From JALZVT01 sp039029135 (GTDB taxonomy: Bacteria; Pseudomonadota; Gammaproteobacteria; Pseudomonadales; Azotimanducaceae), in NCBI GenBank assembly GCA_039029135.1, contig JBCCGT010000004.1:124001-188000 (forward strand): a DNA stretch of 64,000 nt. Reading direction: 5' to 3'. The translations under genes were made by a program, and so were the position numbers. The first letter of the stretch is position 1. Each line of letters starts with the position of its first letter. Below, one piece after another: positions 17,443-24,856 of the stretch. Below the pieces are notes generated by a model. The model was not told the DNA's origin. It worked only from the letters and a program-made list of their open reading frames with translations, and searched no databases.

Positions 17443-17465
17443 TTGACGATTCGTCAACAATTGTA
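17443..17465 (-). promoter_or_regulatory. Candidate -10 element with adjacent palindromic operator for the RND operon
   Basis: On the minus strand TACAAT (17465-17460) is followed directly by a 15-bp inverted repeat, TTGACGA-N-TCGTCAA (17457-17443). This sits 70 bp before the adaptor start, around the expected transcription start, where a bound repressor would block. The -35 box is poor. No regulator gene is adjacent. The rest of 17373-17750 (378 bp) shows nothing else supportable. Confidence 0.4.
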
Positions 17466-17750
17466 GTCGTTGGTAACGCCCACTGCTACCAAAAGTAACA
17501 CAATGCAACCATTTTCGCTGTGAACCTTTCGTGAACATTGGCCTGTTTCCCACGGGACTGTAAGAATCCGGTCCGGTGCACCAGGACCGGCCAGCAAGCG
17601 ATGCCGTATGCGGGCGCCGCAAACGGCGGTAGCGGCAGTGAAAGGCGCGCGGGGGCCTCAGGGCAGTAAGGGGCAGGGGCGGCGCGATGGCCTCGTTAAG
17701 AGGAGCAGCCGCACCCGGAGGTTCCGGACGCGGCCGCCGTGCCGCGGGGG

Positions 17751-18374
17751 TCAGGCCGAGGCGGAGTCTCTAGCCTGCATGCGTTCGAACCAGGCGCAGA
17801 TGTTGTGGTTGTCTTCGTTCAGCGGCTGGCCAACCGTGGTGCCGAACGCGAGGAAGCAGTACAGCAGCACATCGGCGAGCGTCAGGCGATCGCCGGCGAT
17901 GAAGTCGCGCCCTTCGATGAGACCGTCGAGCCAGGTGATCTTGTCCTGCGTCAGGGCTTTCAGCCCGTCGGCAGCCTCCGGAATCACCCGCATGCGATCC
18001 TTGAACAGTGGCAGGCCCTCTGAGTACCGAAAGCCGTTGGCCAGGTTCTCACAGATGTACAGGTCGACGCGGCGTACCCACATGCGGGTGTTGGCGCGTT
18101 CCTCCGGCGTGCTGCCGATCAGGGAATCGCCGGGAAACTTCTCGTCCAGGTACTCGCAGATCGCGGTGATCTCGGCGATGAAGTCGCCCGCATCGGTTTG
18201 CAGGCATGGCGACTGGCCGCCCGGGTTCTTGGCGATATAAGGCCCCTGGCGGTTTTCGCCCGCCATGATATCGATGTCCTCAACCTCGATATCGCTGCCG
18301 AGCGCGATGCCTCGCTCGGCGGCGAACATGCGCACGACCTGCGGATTGGGTCCGACTGAGTTAATGAGTTTCAT
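17751..18374 (-). CDS. Glutathione S-transferase family protein
   Basis: 207 residues: an N-terminal thioredoxin-like domain (about 1-80), with PNPQVVRMFAAERGI replacing the usual catalytic Ser/Cys helix and NPGGQSPCLQTDAGDFIAEITAI for the glutathione-binding cis-Pro and Glu/Ser region. The helical C-terminal domain has the conserved GDRLTLADVLLYCFL fold motif. Likely cytosolic glutathione conjugation or peroxide reduction; the substrate cannot be predicted. It lies 73 bp downstream of the glyoxalase I gene on the same strand, which fits a small glutathione-dependent detoxification unit. Confidence 0.82.
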   Translation of the reverse strand: MKLINSVGPNPQVVRMFAAERGIALGSDIEVEDIDIMAGENRQGPYIAKNPGGQSPCLQTDAGDFIAEITAICEYLDEKFPGDSLIGSTPEERANTRMWVRRVDLYICENLANGFRYSEGLPLFKDRMRVIPEAADGLKALTQDKITWLDGLIEGRDFIAGDRLTLADVLLYCFLAFGTTVGQPLNEDNHNICAWFERMQARDSASA

Positions 18375-18447
18375 GGCGTCTCTCCCCTGCGATAAAGATA
18401 GCGTTTGTGGCGGTGATTGTACTGCTGTCCGGGTGGGTTTGACCCGC

Positions 18448-18867
18448 CTACCACTCGCCTTCGTTCGGCATCGAGGCCCAGGGCTCCTGCGCGGGCTGGG
18501 CCGCGCCGCTCTGTAGCAGTTCTACCGACACGCCGTCCGGCGAGCGGACGAAGGCCATGCGGCCGTCCCGCGGCGGACGGTTAATGGTGACGCCGTGATC
18601 CGCCAGCCGCTGGCACGTGGCGTAGATGTCGTCCACGGCATAGGCGAGATGACCAAAGTTGCGGCCGCCGGATAGCGACTCGGGGTCCCAGTTGTAGGTC
18701 AATTCGACCTGTGCCTCGTTATCCCCAGGTGCGGCCAGAAAGATCAGGCTGAAGCGGCCGGCCTCGTTGTCGTAGCGCTTGAGCTGATCGAGCCCGAGGG
18801 CGTCGCAGTAGAAGGCAAGCGACGCATCGACGTCTGTCACCCGGACCATGGTATGCAGATACTTCAT
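18448..18867 (-). CDS. gloA: Lactoylglutathione lyase (glyoxalase I)
   Basis: 139 residues with the paired beta-alpha-beta-beta-beta modules of the VOC superfamily. His5 (KYLHTMVRV), Glu55 (VELTYN), His73 (FGHLAYAV) and Glu116 (VSVELLQ) match the four metal ligands of E. coli GloA in kind and spacing. It isomerises the hemithioacetal of methylglyoxal and glutathione to S-lactoylglutathione. ATG 18867 is chosen because upstream codons (a long open frame) have no homology-like content, and the N-terminus MKYLHTMVRV is the family start. It is followed by a glutathione S-transferase gene. Confidence 0.88.
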   Translation of the reverse strand: MKYLHTMVRVTDVDASLAFYCDALGLDQLKRYDNEAGRFSLIFLAAPGDNEAQVELTYNWDPESLSGGRNFGHLAYAVDDIYATCQRLADHGVTINRPPRDGRMAFVRSPDGVSVELLQSGAAQPAQEPWASMPNEGEW

Positions 18868-18972
18868 GCTGGCGTTGCTCCCCTCTCCCCCGTGCGATGA
18901 GTGACGATGATAGCCGCCGCCGCCACACCGATTAAAGCGCGACACGAACCGCGCGGTGCGCCGCGATGAAGC

Positions 18973-19000
18973 AAAAAAAAAGCCCCGCAGAGCGGGGCTT
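18973..19000 (-). terminator. Rho-independent terminator for leftward transcription
   Basis: AAGCCCCGC / GCGGGGCTT form a perfect 9-bp stem with a 3-nt loop (AGA), and on the minus strand the stem is followed by nine T residues. It ends leftward transcripts coming from beyond 19000. It also insulates the gloA gene, whose start is at 18867. Confidence 0.88.
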
Positions 19001-19232
19001 GACCAGGAGAGCATGTGTGGTGGCGCTGTCTCGGTAGCGCGGCTGTGGCCAGAGCGTGGCCGGCAACCAGAGAGCGTTAGGTCAGCCGCGCTGTCCGATG
19101 GCGCCAGAGCGTCGGTCAGAGAATTCACCGCGGTGGTTGGCGCCTGGACCAGTGGCCTGGGCGGTCGCCGCCGACGGCGAGGGGATTCGGTTTGCCTGTG
19201 TCGGTTTGTTTAGCTGGCTCCTTCTTTTTTTG

Positions 19233-19288
19233 GCCTGATGCTGTTGGCCTGATGTTGTTGGCCTGATGTTGTTGGCCTGATGTTGTTG
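19233..19288 (+). repeat. 14-bp tandem repeat, four copies
   Basis: GCCTGATGTTGTTG is repeated four times in register; the first copy has one change (GCTG for GTTG). It lies between the terminator at 18973-19000 and the small membrane-protein gene at 19354, in what would be the 3' untranslated part of its transcript. Confidence 0.92.
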
Positions 19289-19353
19289 GCCGGAGGTTCT
19301 GTCTGTCGCTTGTCGAAGGCCATCAGGCCGCTGGGGCGTACTCGTGACGCCAG

Positions 19354-19557
19354 TTAACCCGGCAGCAGGATCCCCAGCATGCAGGTGGCCAGCAGGGTCG
19401 CGAAGGAGGCGCTGAGCAAGCCGAACTCGGCCAGGCTGAGGGGCTCTTCTTCACGCGCGCTATAGGCCGTACTGGTCACGGCTTCTGAGCGGCTGAGGAT
19501 TCGCGCGAGGGGCCGGCTAAACATGTTCGTTGTGGCCCGGATACTGTGAGATTCCAT
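19354..19557 (-). CDS. Small membrane protein of unknown function
   Basis: 67 residues. The first 40 are polar, then one hydrophobic helix (about 42-65, EFGLLSASFATLLATCMLGILL) ends the protein. ATG 19557 has a GAGG element about ten bases upstream, and the leader is strikingly purine-rich with 10-bp repeats. Downstream, a rho-independent terminator in the right orientation lies about 350 bp away. No family is recognised. The tail-anchored form suggests a small membrane regulator or an envelope stress peptide, but no function can be assigned. Confidence 0.5.
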   Translation of the reverse strand: MESHSIRATTNMFSRPLARILSRSEAVTSTAYSAREEEPLSLAEFGLLSASFATLLATCMLGILLPG

Positions 19558-19600
19558 CTCTTGACTGCCTCTATCTATCTCTTTTTCTTTCTATTTTTGG

Positions 19601-19660
19601 CTCTTTCTGACCCTTTCTGACTCTTTCGGAGTCCTTCTGAGTCTTTCTGACGCTGTCTGA
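19601..19660 (-). repeat. 10-bp tandem repeat, six copies
   Basis: Six consecutive 10-mers of the form NNCTTTCTGA (plus-strand reading) run without gaps; third positions vary a little. On the minus strand this is a purine-rich TCAGAAAG array just upstream of the 67-residue protein. The surrounding 19558-19860 region (303 bp) shows no gene. Confidence 0.88.
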
Positions 19661-19860
19661 CGTCGTGCTGGCTACTGGCTCTCGACGACAGCTTCCAAGC
19701 TACCCGCCAACAATGGAATCAGGCGACAGCGACTATGGAGTCTTGATGGAGAAAAAATTGACCGGACCCAGAATTCTGGGCGACAGCGAATCGCCTAGCG
19801 AGGCAGGCACTCAGAGGGGTAGGCGGTTAGCCGGGGCTGAGGGGGGCGCGCTCGGCCTGT

Positions 19861-20100
19861 TTAGGCGGTTAGTCGGCGAAGCTGGCTGTGGTACTTGTCC
19901 AGAGTCGCCTGATAGGCGCGCATGACGGAACTGGGCATGCGCCGGGGTTCTTTGCGCCGCGCGTCGAACTCGGCCGAGATGCGCGCGATTGCCGCACGGA
20001 TATCGGCTTCTTCGAAGTGACGTACCTTCAGGTGCAGATCCCGTTTGTCGGCGCCGTCGGGCGCGGGCGGCGACGATAGCGGTGGTTTTGGCTGTGCCAT
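19861..20100 (-). CDS. Small hypothetical protein
   Basis: 79 residues from ATG 20100. A proline-rich N-terminus is followed by a charged, predicted helical part: DLHLKVRHFEEADIRAAIAR and SVMRAYQATLDKYHSQL. No family recognised. There is a much longer open frame upstream, but it lacks protein-like composition. It lies 157 bp downstream of the DUF1223 gene on the same strand and may be co-transcribed with it. Confidence 0.45.
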   Translation of the reverse strand: MAQPKPPLSSPPAPDGADKRDLHLKVRHFEEADIRAAIARISAEFDARRKEPRRMPSSVMRAYQATLDKYHSQLRRLTA

Positions 20101-20257
20101 GGTTTGGTCCCAACTGCTGGCAGCTAAGCGAAGCAGTAACCATAGCGCCTCGTGCCACGCCTGCATGACGCACAGGCCGAAACTGTGCGGCGGCGCACGT
20201 TTTGCGGCGCATAGCCCGTGCAGAGGGTCCCCGGCGGCGGTCTTCGCGCAGGCGGCC

Positions 20258-21043
20258 CTACCGACTCGGGTCTGCCAGCCAGCCCCCGGTCGCCTGCACG
20301 ACGCCGCCGTCGACCGCAGTGAGCCAGGCGGCCACCGCGCTCGTTCCCGCAATCGTCGGCGCCTCCGGCAGCCGGACGCGTGCCCGACCGTCGCGCAGGA
20401 TTGCCGTTGTGTGCGCGACGGCGACGAAGTCGTGGTTCAGCTCGCGGCCGCGGTTCTCGCCGCGTGCGATGGATGAGCGGATGCCTGTGCCCAACAGCGC
20501 GACGTGCGCTTGCAGGGGCACCTCTGGGGCGTTGCCGGCGAAGCGCAGCTGCCATAGGCCCGGGCGAGGACGGTGCAGCGTCAGATTGCCCCCTTCGGAC
20601 GGGCGATCGGACCGGTCCTCGGACGATGCAAGGTGGCGCATCGCCGGCGCGTCGACGTAGCGCCAGCGGCGCCACTCGCCGCCGTTCATAAACACGCCGG
20701 GCGTGTAGACCCCGGTGGAATTGCGCTGCGCCAAGAGCCGCTGGCGTTGGTCAAACTTCGCGGCCGCGAAGCGATCCGGCCAGCCCAGCCGATCCCAGTA
20801 AGTGACGTGCAGCGCAACGGGTACGAAGCGCGTCCATAGCCCCGGCTGCTGCCGCAGGCCGCCCAGCCAGGTCTCCGCCGGCGGGCAGCTGCTGCAACCC
20901 TCGGATGTATACAGCTCAACCAGTGCGACCTGCCCCTGACCGCTTTCGAAGCGCAGCTCCGCGGCTGCTGCGCCGTGCAACAGCCACAGCGGCAGGAGAA
21001 ACGGGAGTGCGGCGGCAGCGCCGGATAGCCTTGGCGGTTTCAT
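20258..21043 (-). CDS. DUF1223 exported thioredoxin-like protein
   Basis: 261 residues. A signal peptide (about 1-28, ending AAAA-E) is followed by the DUF1223 fold. VALVELYTSEGCSSCPPAE contains a CxxC pair, Cys50 and Cys53. VALHVTYWDRLGWPDRFA and YTPGVFMNGGEW, with the cis-proline-like Pro, are the other family landmarks. The CxxC in a periplasmic thioredoxin-like fold suggests a redox role, but the family is functionally undefined. The C-terminal third is beta-rich and ends in an alanine/glycine-rich stretch. Confidence 0.82.
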   Translation of the reverse strand: MKPPRLSGAAAALPFLLPLWLLHGAAAAELRFESGQGQVALVELYTSEGCSSCPPAETWLGGLRQQPGLWTRFVPVALHVTYWDRLGWPDRFAAAKFDQRQRLLAQRNSTGVYTPGVFMNGGEWRRWRYVDAPAMRHLASSEDRSDRPSEGGNLTLHRPRPGLWQLRFAGNAPEVPLQAHVALLGTGIRSSIARGENRGRELNHDFVAVAHTTAILRDGRARVRLPEAPTIAGTSAVAAWLTAVDGGVVQATGGWLADPSR

Positions 21044-21249
21044 ACGCTCGATTTCTGGTGTCGTTGCTCATTCGACCCACGCGCGCTCGCAAAGTGCCCT
21101 GTTCAGGCCGCGCCTTAGTTAAGCGCCTCTCGTGGTCGCCGCGCTCGGGGCGCTTGGTAAGGATTGCGGCTACTCCCGCGGCAACTAGAGCCGGAATAGC
21201 AGGCGGCCAAGAAGAGAGGACAAAGTGAAGAGGAATAGAAGAGCGAAGT

Positions 21250-21326
21250 TGGTCGGCGTGGAGAGATTCGAACTCCCGACCCTCTGACCCCGAGACAGAT
21301 GCGCTACCAGACTGCGCTACACGCCG
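21250..21326 (-). tRNA. tRNA-Pro (anticodon CGG)
   Basis: A 77-nt cloverleaf with a perfect 7-bp acceptor stem (CGGCGTG/CACGCCG), a 4-bp D stem (GCGC/GCGC) with loop AGTCTGGTA, anticodon loop CTCGGGG (CGG), the TTCGAAT T-loop and an encoded CCA after discriminator A. The anticodon stem is TCTGT/TCAGA, so the pair nearest the loop (31:39) is a T-T mismatch. Otherwise it is typical of bacterial proline tRNAs. Confidence 0.9.
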
Positions 21327-21360
21327 ATGGAGACTGCCGACGCTGAGTCGGCCGGGGCGC

Positions 21361-22536
21361 CTATACTAGCAACCGCTCGCTGCGATACAACCTCACCGCG
21401 AGGGCAAAGAACAGAAGTGCGACGCACAGCGTGGTCACGACGCTGACCACAATCCAGAGCGCGGGCGTTGCGGCCCCGCTGAGCAGCTCCGAGGTCAGCA
21501 GCGCCTGCGACAGACTGGGTACGAACATGGTCACGAGAGAGGGGTCTGTCCCCATCAGGCTGGTCACGATGAGCGGCAGGGTCGGGATGAAGATCACGAA
21601 CGACAGATAGGTCTGCGCCTCCTTGAAACTCTTGGCGAAACTCGCGACGACCATGAGCATTCCGGCCGCGAGCAGCGACAGCGGAATGCAGGTGATCAGC
21701 ACGCCAAGCGCCTTGGCCGGCCCGAGCGTCAGATTCATACCGATGCGGTGCAGCGGCACGAAGGGCAGGGCGATAGCAAACGTGAGCAAGAAGGCGGCCA
21801 GCGCCAGAACGCTGAAGGTGGCGACGGCCAGCAGCTTTCCCAGCACTAGATCGCGGCGCTCGACGGGCAGGCTGAGCAGCGGTTCGAGCTGGCCGTGGTC
21901 GCGTTCGCCGGCCGTGGTGTCGACCGCCAGATAGAACCCACCCATGAAGATCACCAGCGCGAGCAAGTAGGGGAAGGTGGCGAGAACGCCAAGCGCCCGG
22001 GCCGCGGGGGTCGCGGTGTCTATGCTGTAGGTGTCGATTGCATCGACGATGCGCGGGTCGACGCCGCGTAGCTGCAGGCGCAGGCGACCGATCATGCGGC
22101 CGTAGGCGTTCAGATAGGCGCTCAGCTGCGCGTGATGGCGGGCGCTGTCGCCGAGCTTCGAGCTGTCGTGGATGAGCTGCACGTGCCCCTGCCCGGCGTT
22201 GAAGCCGGCCGCGAAGTCATCCGGGATGACCAGGACCAGCTTCAGGTCGCCGTCGCGGACGGCTGCTCGGGGGTCGTCGAGCTCGACCTCAGTGAGTTCG
22301 ACGCTGTTCGAGCGCAGCCAGTCGATCAGCGCGGGCGCGTTGGCCGCGCCCACCACATGCGCCTCCACGCGGCTGGCCGCGCCGCCCACCGCCTGATTGA
22401 TGATAAACAGCAGCATGCCGATGAACAGCGCGGGCATGAGAACGGCGATGCTGAACGCCGACAAGAGTGAGCGACGATCGCGCAGGTTGTCCGCGATCTC
22501 CTTGCGCGCCACGGTGGCGACGTGGGCCACGTTCAC
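21361..22536 (-). CDS. ABC-2 family exporter permease (NatB-like)
   Basis: 391 residues with the ABC-2/NatB layout. A first helix (about 24-48) is followed by a large extracytoplasmic domain (about 50-180, with LKLVLVIPDDFAAGFNAGQ), then five more helices from about 185. AGERDHGQLEPLLSLPVERRDLVLGK in the loop after helix 2 is the family signature. It pairs with the ATPase gene, which it overlaps by 4 bp. Substrate unknown; NatAB pumps sodium, but family members also export lipids, antibiotics and peptides. Confidence 0.85.
   Translation of the reverse strand: MNVAHVATVARKEIADNLRDRRSLLSAFSIAVLMPALFIGMLLFIINQAVGGAASRVEAHVVGAANAPALIDWLRSNSVELTEVELDDPRAAVRDGDLKLVLVIPDDFAAGFNAGQGHVQLIHDSSKLGDSARHHAQLSAYLNAYGRMIGRLRLQLRGVDPRIVDAIDTYSIDTATPAARALGVLATFPYLLALVIFMGGFYLAVDTTAGERDHGQLEPLLSLPVERRDLVLGKLLAVATFSVLALAAFLLTFAIALPFVPLHRIGMNLTLGPAKALGVLITCIPLSLLAAGMLMVVASFAKSFKEAQTYLSFVIFIPTLPLIVTSLMGTDPSLVTMFVPSLSQALLTSELLSGAATPALWIVVSVVTTLCVALLFFALAVRLYRSERLLV
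21363..21390 (-). promoter_or_regulatory. Candidate promoter for tRNA-Pro inside the end of the ABC permease gene
   Basis: Minus-strand TTGTAT (21390-21385) and TAGTAT (21368-21363) are 16 bp apart. A GC-rich discriminator (GGCGCCCC) follows, as is usual for stringently controlled stable RNA genes. Transcription would start about 30 nt before the tRNA. Confidence 0.45.
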
Positions 22537-23324
22537 GCGTCGCCTCGCGTGTCGGTCGTGGCGTTCGATCCTGCTTGCCCCGCTGTGTTTTCTGCGTCCG
22601 TTTCTGCCGCGCGCTCCACGGCGCGCACGAACGCGTCTTCCAGATCCGGCTCGCCGGTCTGGGCGCGAATCTCGTCCGCGCTGCCCGCCGCGCGCACCCG
22701 CCCGGCGGCAATGATGACGATGTCGTCACACAGGCTCGCGACCTCCTGCATGATGTGGCTGGAAAACAGCACGCACTTTCCCGCGTGGGCGAGGTTGCTG
22801 ATGATCTCGCGCAGCGCGCGGGTCGCCATCACGTCCAGGCCGTTGGTCGGTTCGTCCAGCACGATGTTGGCCGGCTCGTGGATCAGCGCCCGCGCCAGCG
22901 CCGTCTTCAGCCGCTGGCCCTGGGAAAACCCTTTGGCGCGTCGGTCGAGGAAGCTGCGCATGTCCAGCAGGTCGGCGAGTCCCTCGATGCGTTCGTCGAT
23001 CTGATCGTCCGTCAGATCGTTCAGGCGGCCGAAGTAGCGCACGTTCTCGCGCGCCGTCAGGCGCTGATAGATGCCTGCGTTGTGCGGCAGCACGCCCAGC
23101 ACGCGGCGCACCCCCAGCGGATCGGCGACGGTGTCGATGCCATTGACGCGGGCGCTGCCCCCGGTGGGATCGATCATCGTGTACAGGATGCGCAGCGTGG
23201 TCGACTTGCCCGCGCCGTTGGGACCCAAGAGCGCCGTGACGCGACCGTCTTCCGCCCGGAACGACACGTCGTCCACGGCGACGACCTTGCCGAAAGTGCG
23301 GCGCAGCCCGCTCGCTTCGATCAT
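22533..23324 (-). CDS. ABC transporter ATP-binding protein (NatA-like)
   Basis: 263 residues with all ATPase motifs: Walker A GPNGAGKST (about 34-42), signature FSQGQ (normally LSGGQ), Walker B IVLDEPTNGLD and the switch His in SSHIMQEV. The GFSQGQRLKTALARAL form is common in NatA-type exporters. The C-terminal 40 residues (from about 222) are an Ala/Thr/Glu-rich tail of no known domain. It powers the neighbouring permease; its stop overlaps the permease start and its own start overlaps the hydrolase stop. Confidence 0.88.
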   Translation of the reverse strand: MIEASGLRRTFGKVVAVDDVSFRAEDGRVTALLGPNGAGKSTTLRILYTMIDPTGGSARVNGIDTVADPLGVRRVLGVLPHNAGIYQRLTARENVRYFGRLNDLTDDQIDERIEGLADLLDMRSFLDRRAKGFSQGQRLKTALARALIHEPANIVLDEPTNGLDVMATRALREIISNLAHAGKCVLFSSHIMQEVASLCDDIVIIAAGRVRAAGSADEIRAQTGEPDLEDAFVRAVERAAETDAENTAGQAGSNATTDTRGDA

Positions 23325-24856
23325 GGCGTATCCGCCTCACGTGCGGATGCCGGTGATGCGGCAACGGGCCCCATTGGGCCCAGGAAGAACGGCAGCGGCG
23401 CGAGGTCATCGACGCAGGCGGCGTCCAGTTCCGCCGCCGAACCTGCGGCCACGAACTCGGCGGCCAGCCGTGGGATACATCCGCGACCGATCACGCCGTG
23501 ACCCTGTCCCGGCGCGACGATGTGGCGCGCATTGGCCAGCGTGCGGGCCGTGATCGCGCCGTACGCGGGTGGCGTGATGGGATCGAATTCACCGGACAGC
23601 AACAGCACGGGCTTGTCGCTGACCAGCGGTTCGTGGAACGCCGGATCCAGCGGCCCGCGGGGCCACTGCGCGCACATGGCGCGCAGCGCGTCGCTCTGCG
23701 CGGCGCCAATGAACGTCGCCTCCAGTTGGGTGCGGGCCGCGGCGTCTGGCGACGGCAGGAACGGTGCGTCTTCTGTGCACGCGACGGCGTTGTGCATGCC
23801 CATCGCGAGCGCCTCGTTGAGGTTGTCCATCAGCATGAGCGCCTGGGCGGTGATCGCCTCGAAGCGCCCAGCGAGGGCTTCCTCGACGAGGTAGGGCACC
23901 AGTGCGGCCGTCTCGGGCGCGTAGTTCAGCAGCCGCAGCACGACCGCCAGCGCGGTGTAGCCGTACGTCTGAGGCTCAGCCCGGCCGCTGATCGGGTGGT
24001 CGACCCGCAGGTCGATGCGCTGCTGCTTCAGCGCGGCTAGATTGGCGCGAAACCGGTCGCCGAGATCGGGATAGCGCCTCGCACACGCGGGTGTGTCCGC
24101 GCAGCGCGCGAAGATCTGGGTGAGCGTCGCGTCAGCATTCAGCGCGATGTTGGGGCCGAGCAGGACCTCGGGTGGCACCAGGCCATCGAGGATCAGGGCT
24201 CGGACGGCGTCCGGATAGCGGCGCAGATAGTGCAGCGCAACCCGGGTGCCATAGGAGACGCCGTAGAGCGTCAGCCGCTCGTAGCCGCCCGCGATCCGCA
24301 GGGCCTCGATGTCCTGCACGGCGACGCTGGTGGTGTAGTGCCGTGGGTCGCTCTGCAGCTCGTCGAGACAGGCGCCGACCACGCCCTCGGGCAGCGCGTC
24401 GTCGAACGGATCCGTCTGGCCTGCAAGCGCCTCGGGACACAGCAGCGGATTCGACCGGCCGGTGCCGCGCTGGTCCAGCACCAGCAGGTCGCGCGCTTCG
24501 AGCAGCCGCGCAAATGCGGGTCCGAGCGAGAGGTACAGCTCGACGCTCGAGCCGCCGGGTCCGCCGTTGATCAGCAGGACGGCGTCCTTCTCTGGCTCGG
24601 GCCGCAGCGAGCGGATGCGGGCGACAAACAGCTCGATCTGCGCGCCGTCAGCCTGTGACGGGTCCTCGGCGACGCGCAGTCGGGCGCACTCGGCGCTGCG
24701 CTGCTGGGGCCCCGTCTGGCTCTTGAGCTGGCACTCGGAAAACGGACTCAGGACGGCCGCGGCCACCGCAGACGGCGTCGCGATCGCGATCGCGGCCAGC
24801 GCGGCGACCACGCGCGCCCGCGGTCCGCGAACGCTGGCGCGTCTGATTAGCCTCAA
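23321..24856 (-). CDS. Exported alpha/beta hydrolase, proline iminopeptidase/TAP-like
   Basis: 511 residues. A signal peptide (about 1-35) precedes the mature enzyme. The oxyanion-hole motif LLINGGPGGSS is at about 94-104, DLLVLDQRGTGRSNP follows, and the nucleophile is Ser201 in LYGVSYGTR. The acid is in LLSGEFDPITPP and the catalytic histidine in VAPGQGHGVIG. The arrangement is that of the S33 tripeptidyl aminopeptidases. Located in the periplasm. It may trim peptides or act as an esterase. It overlaps ispB and the ABC ATPase gene by 4 bp each. Confidence 0.82.
   Translation of the reverse strand: MRLIRRASVRGPRARVVAALAAIAIATPSAVAAAVLSPFSECQLKSQTGPQQRSAECARLRVAEDPSQADGAQIELFVARIRSLRPEPEKDAVLLINGGPGGSSVELYLSLGPAFARLLEARDLLVLDQRGTGRSNPLLCPEALAGQTDPFDDALPEGVVGACLDELQSDPRHYTTSVAVQDIEALRIAGGYERLTLYGVSYGTRVALHYLRRYPDAVRALILDGLVPPEVLLGPNIALNADATLTQIFARCADTPACARRYPDLGDRFRANLAALKQQRIDLRVDHPISGRAEPQTYGYTALAVVLRLLNYAPETAALVPYLVEEALAGRFEAITAQALMLMDNLNEALAMGMHNAVACTEDAPFLPSPDAAARTQLEATFIGAAQSDALRAMCAQWPRGPLDPAFHEPLVSDKPVLLLSGEFDPITPPAYGAITARTLANARHIVAPGQGHGVIGRGCIPRLAAEFVAAGSAAELDAACVDDLAPLPFFLGPMGPVAASPASAREADTP

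Noticed and set aside
19233..19288. CRISPR array
   Set aside because: The repeats are contiguous 14-mers without spacers, and no cas gene is nearby.
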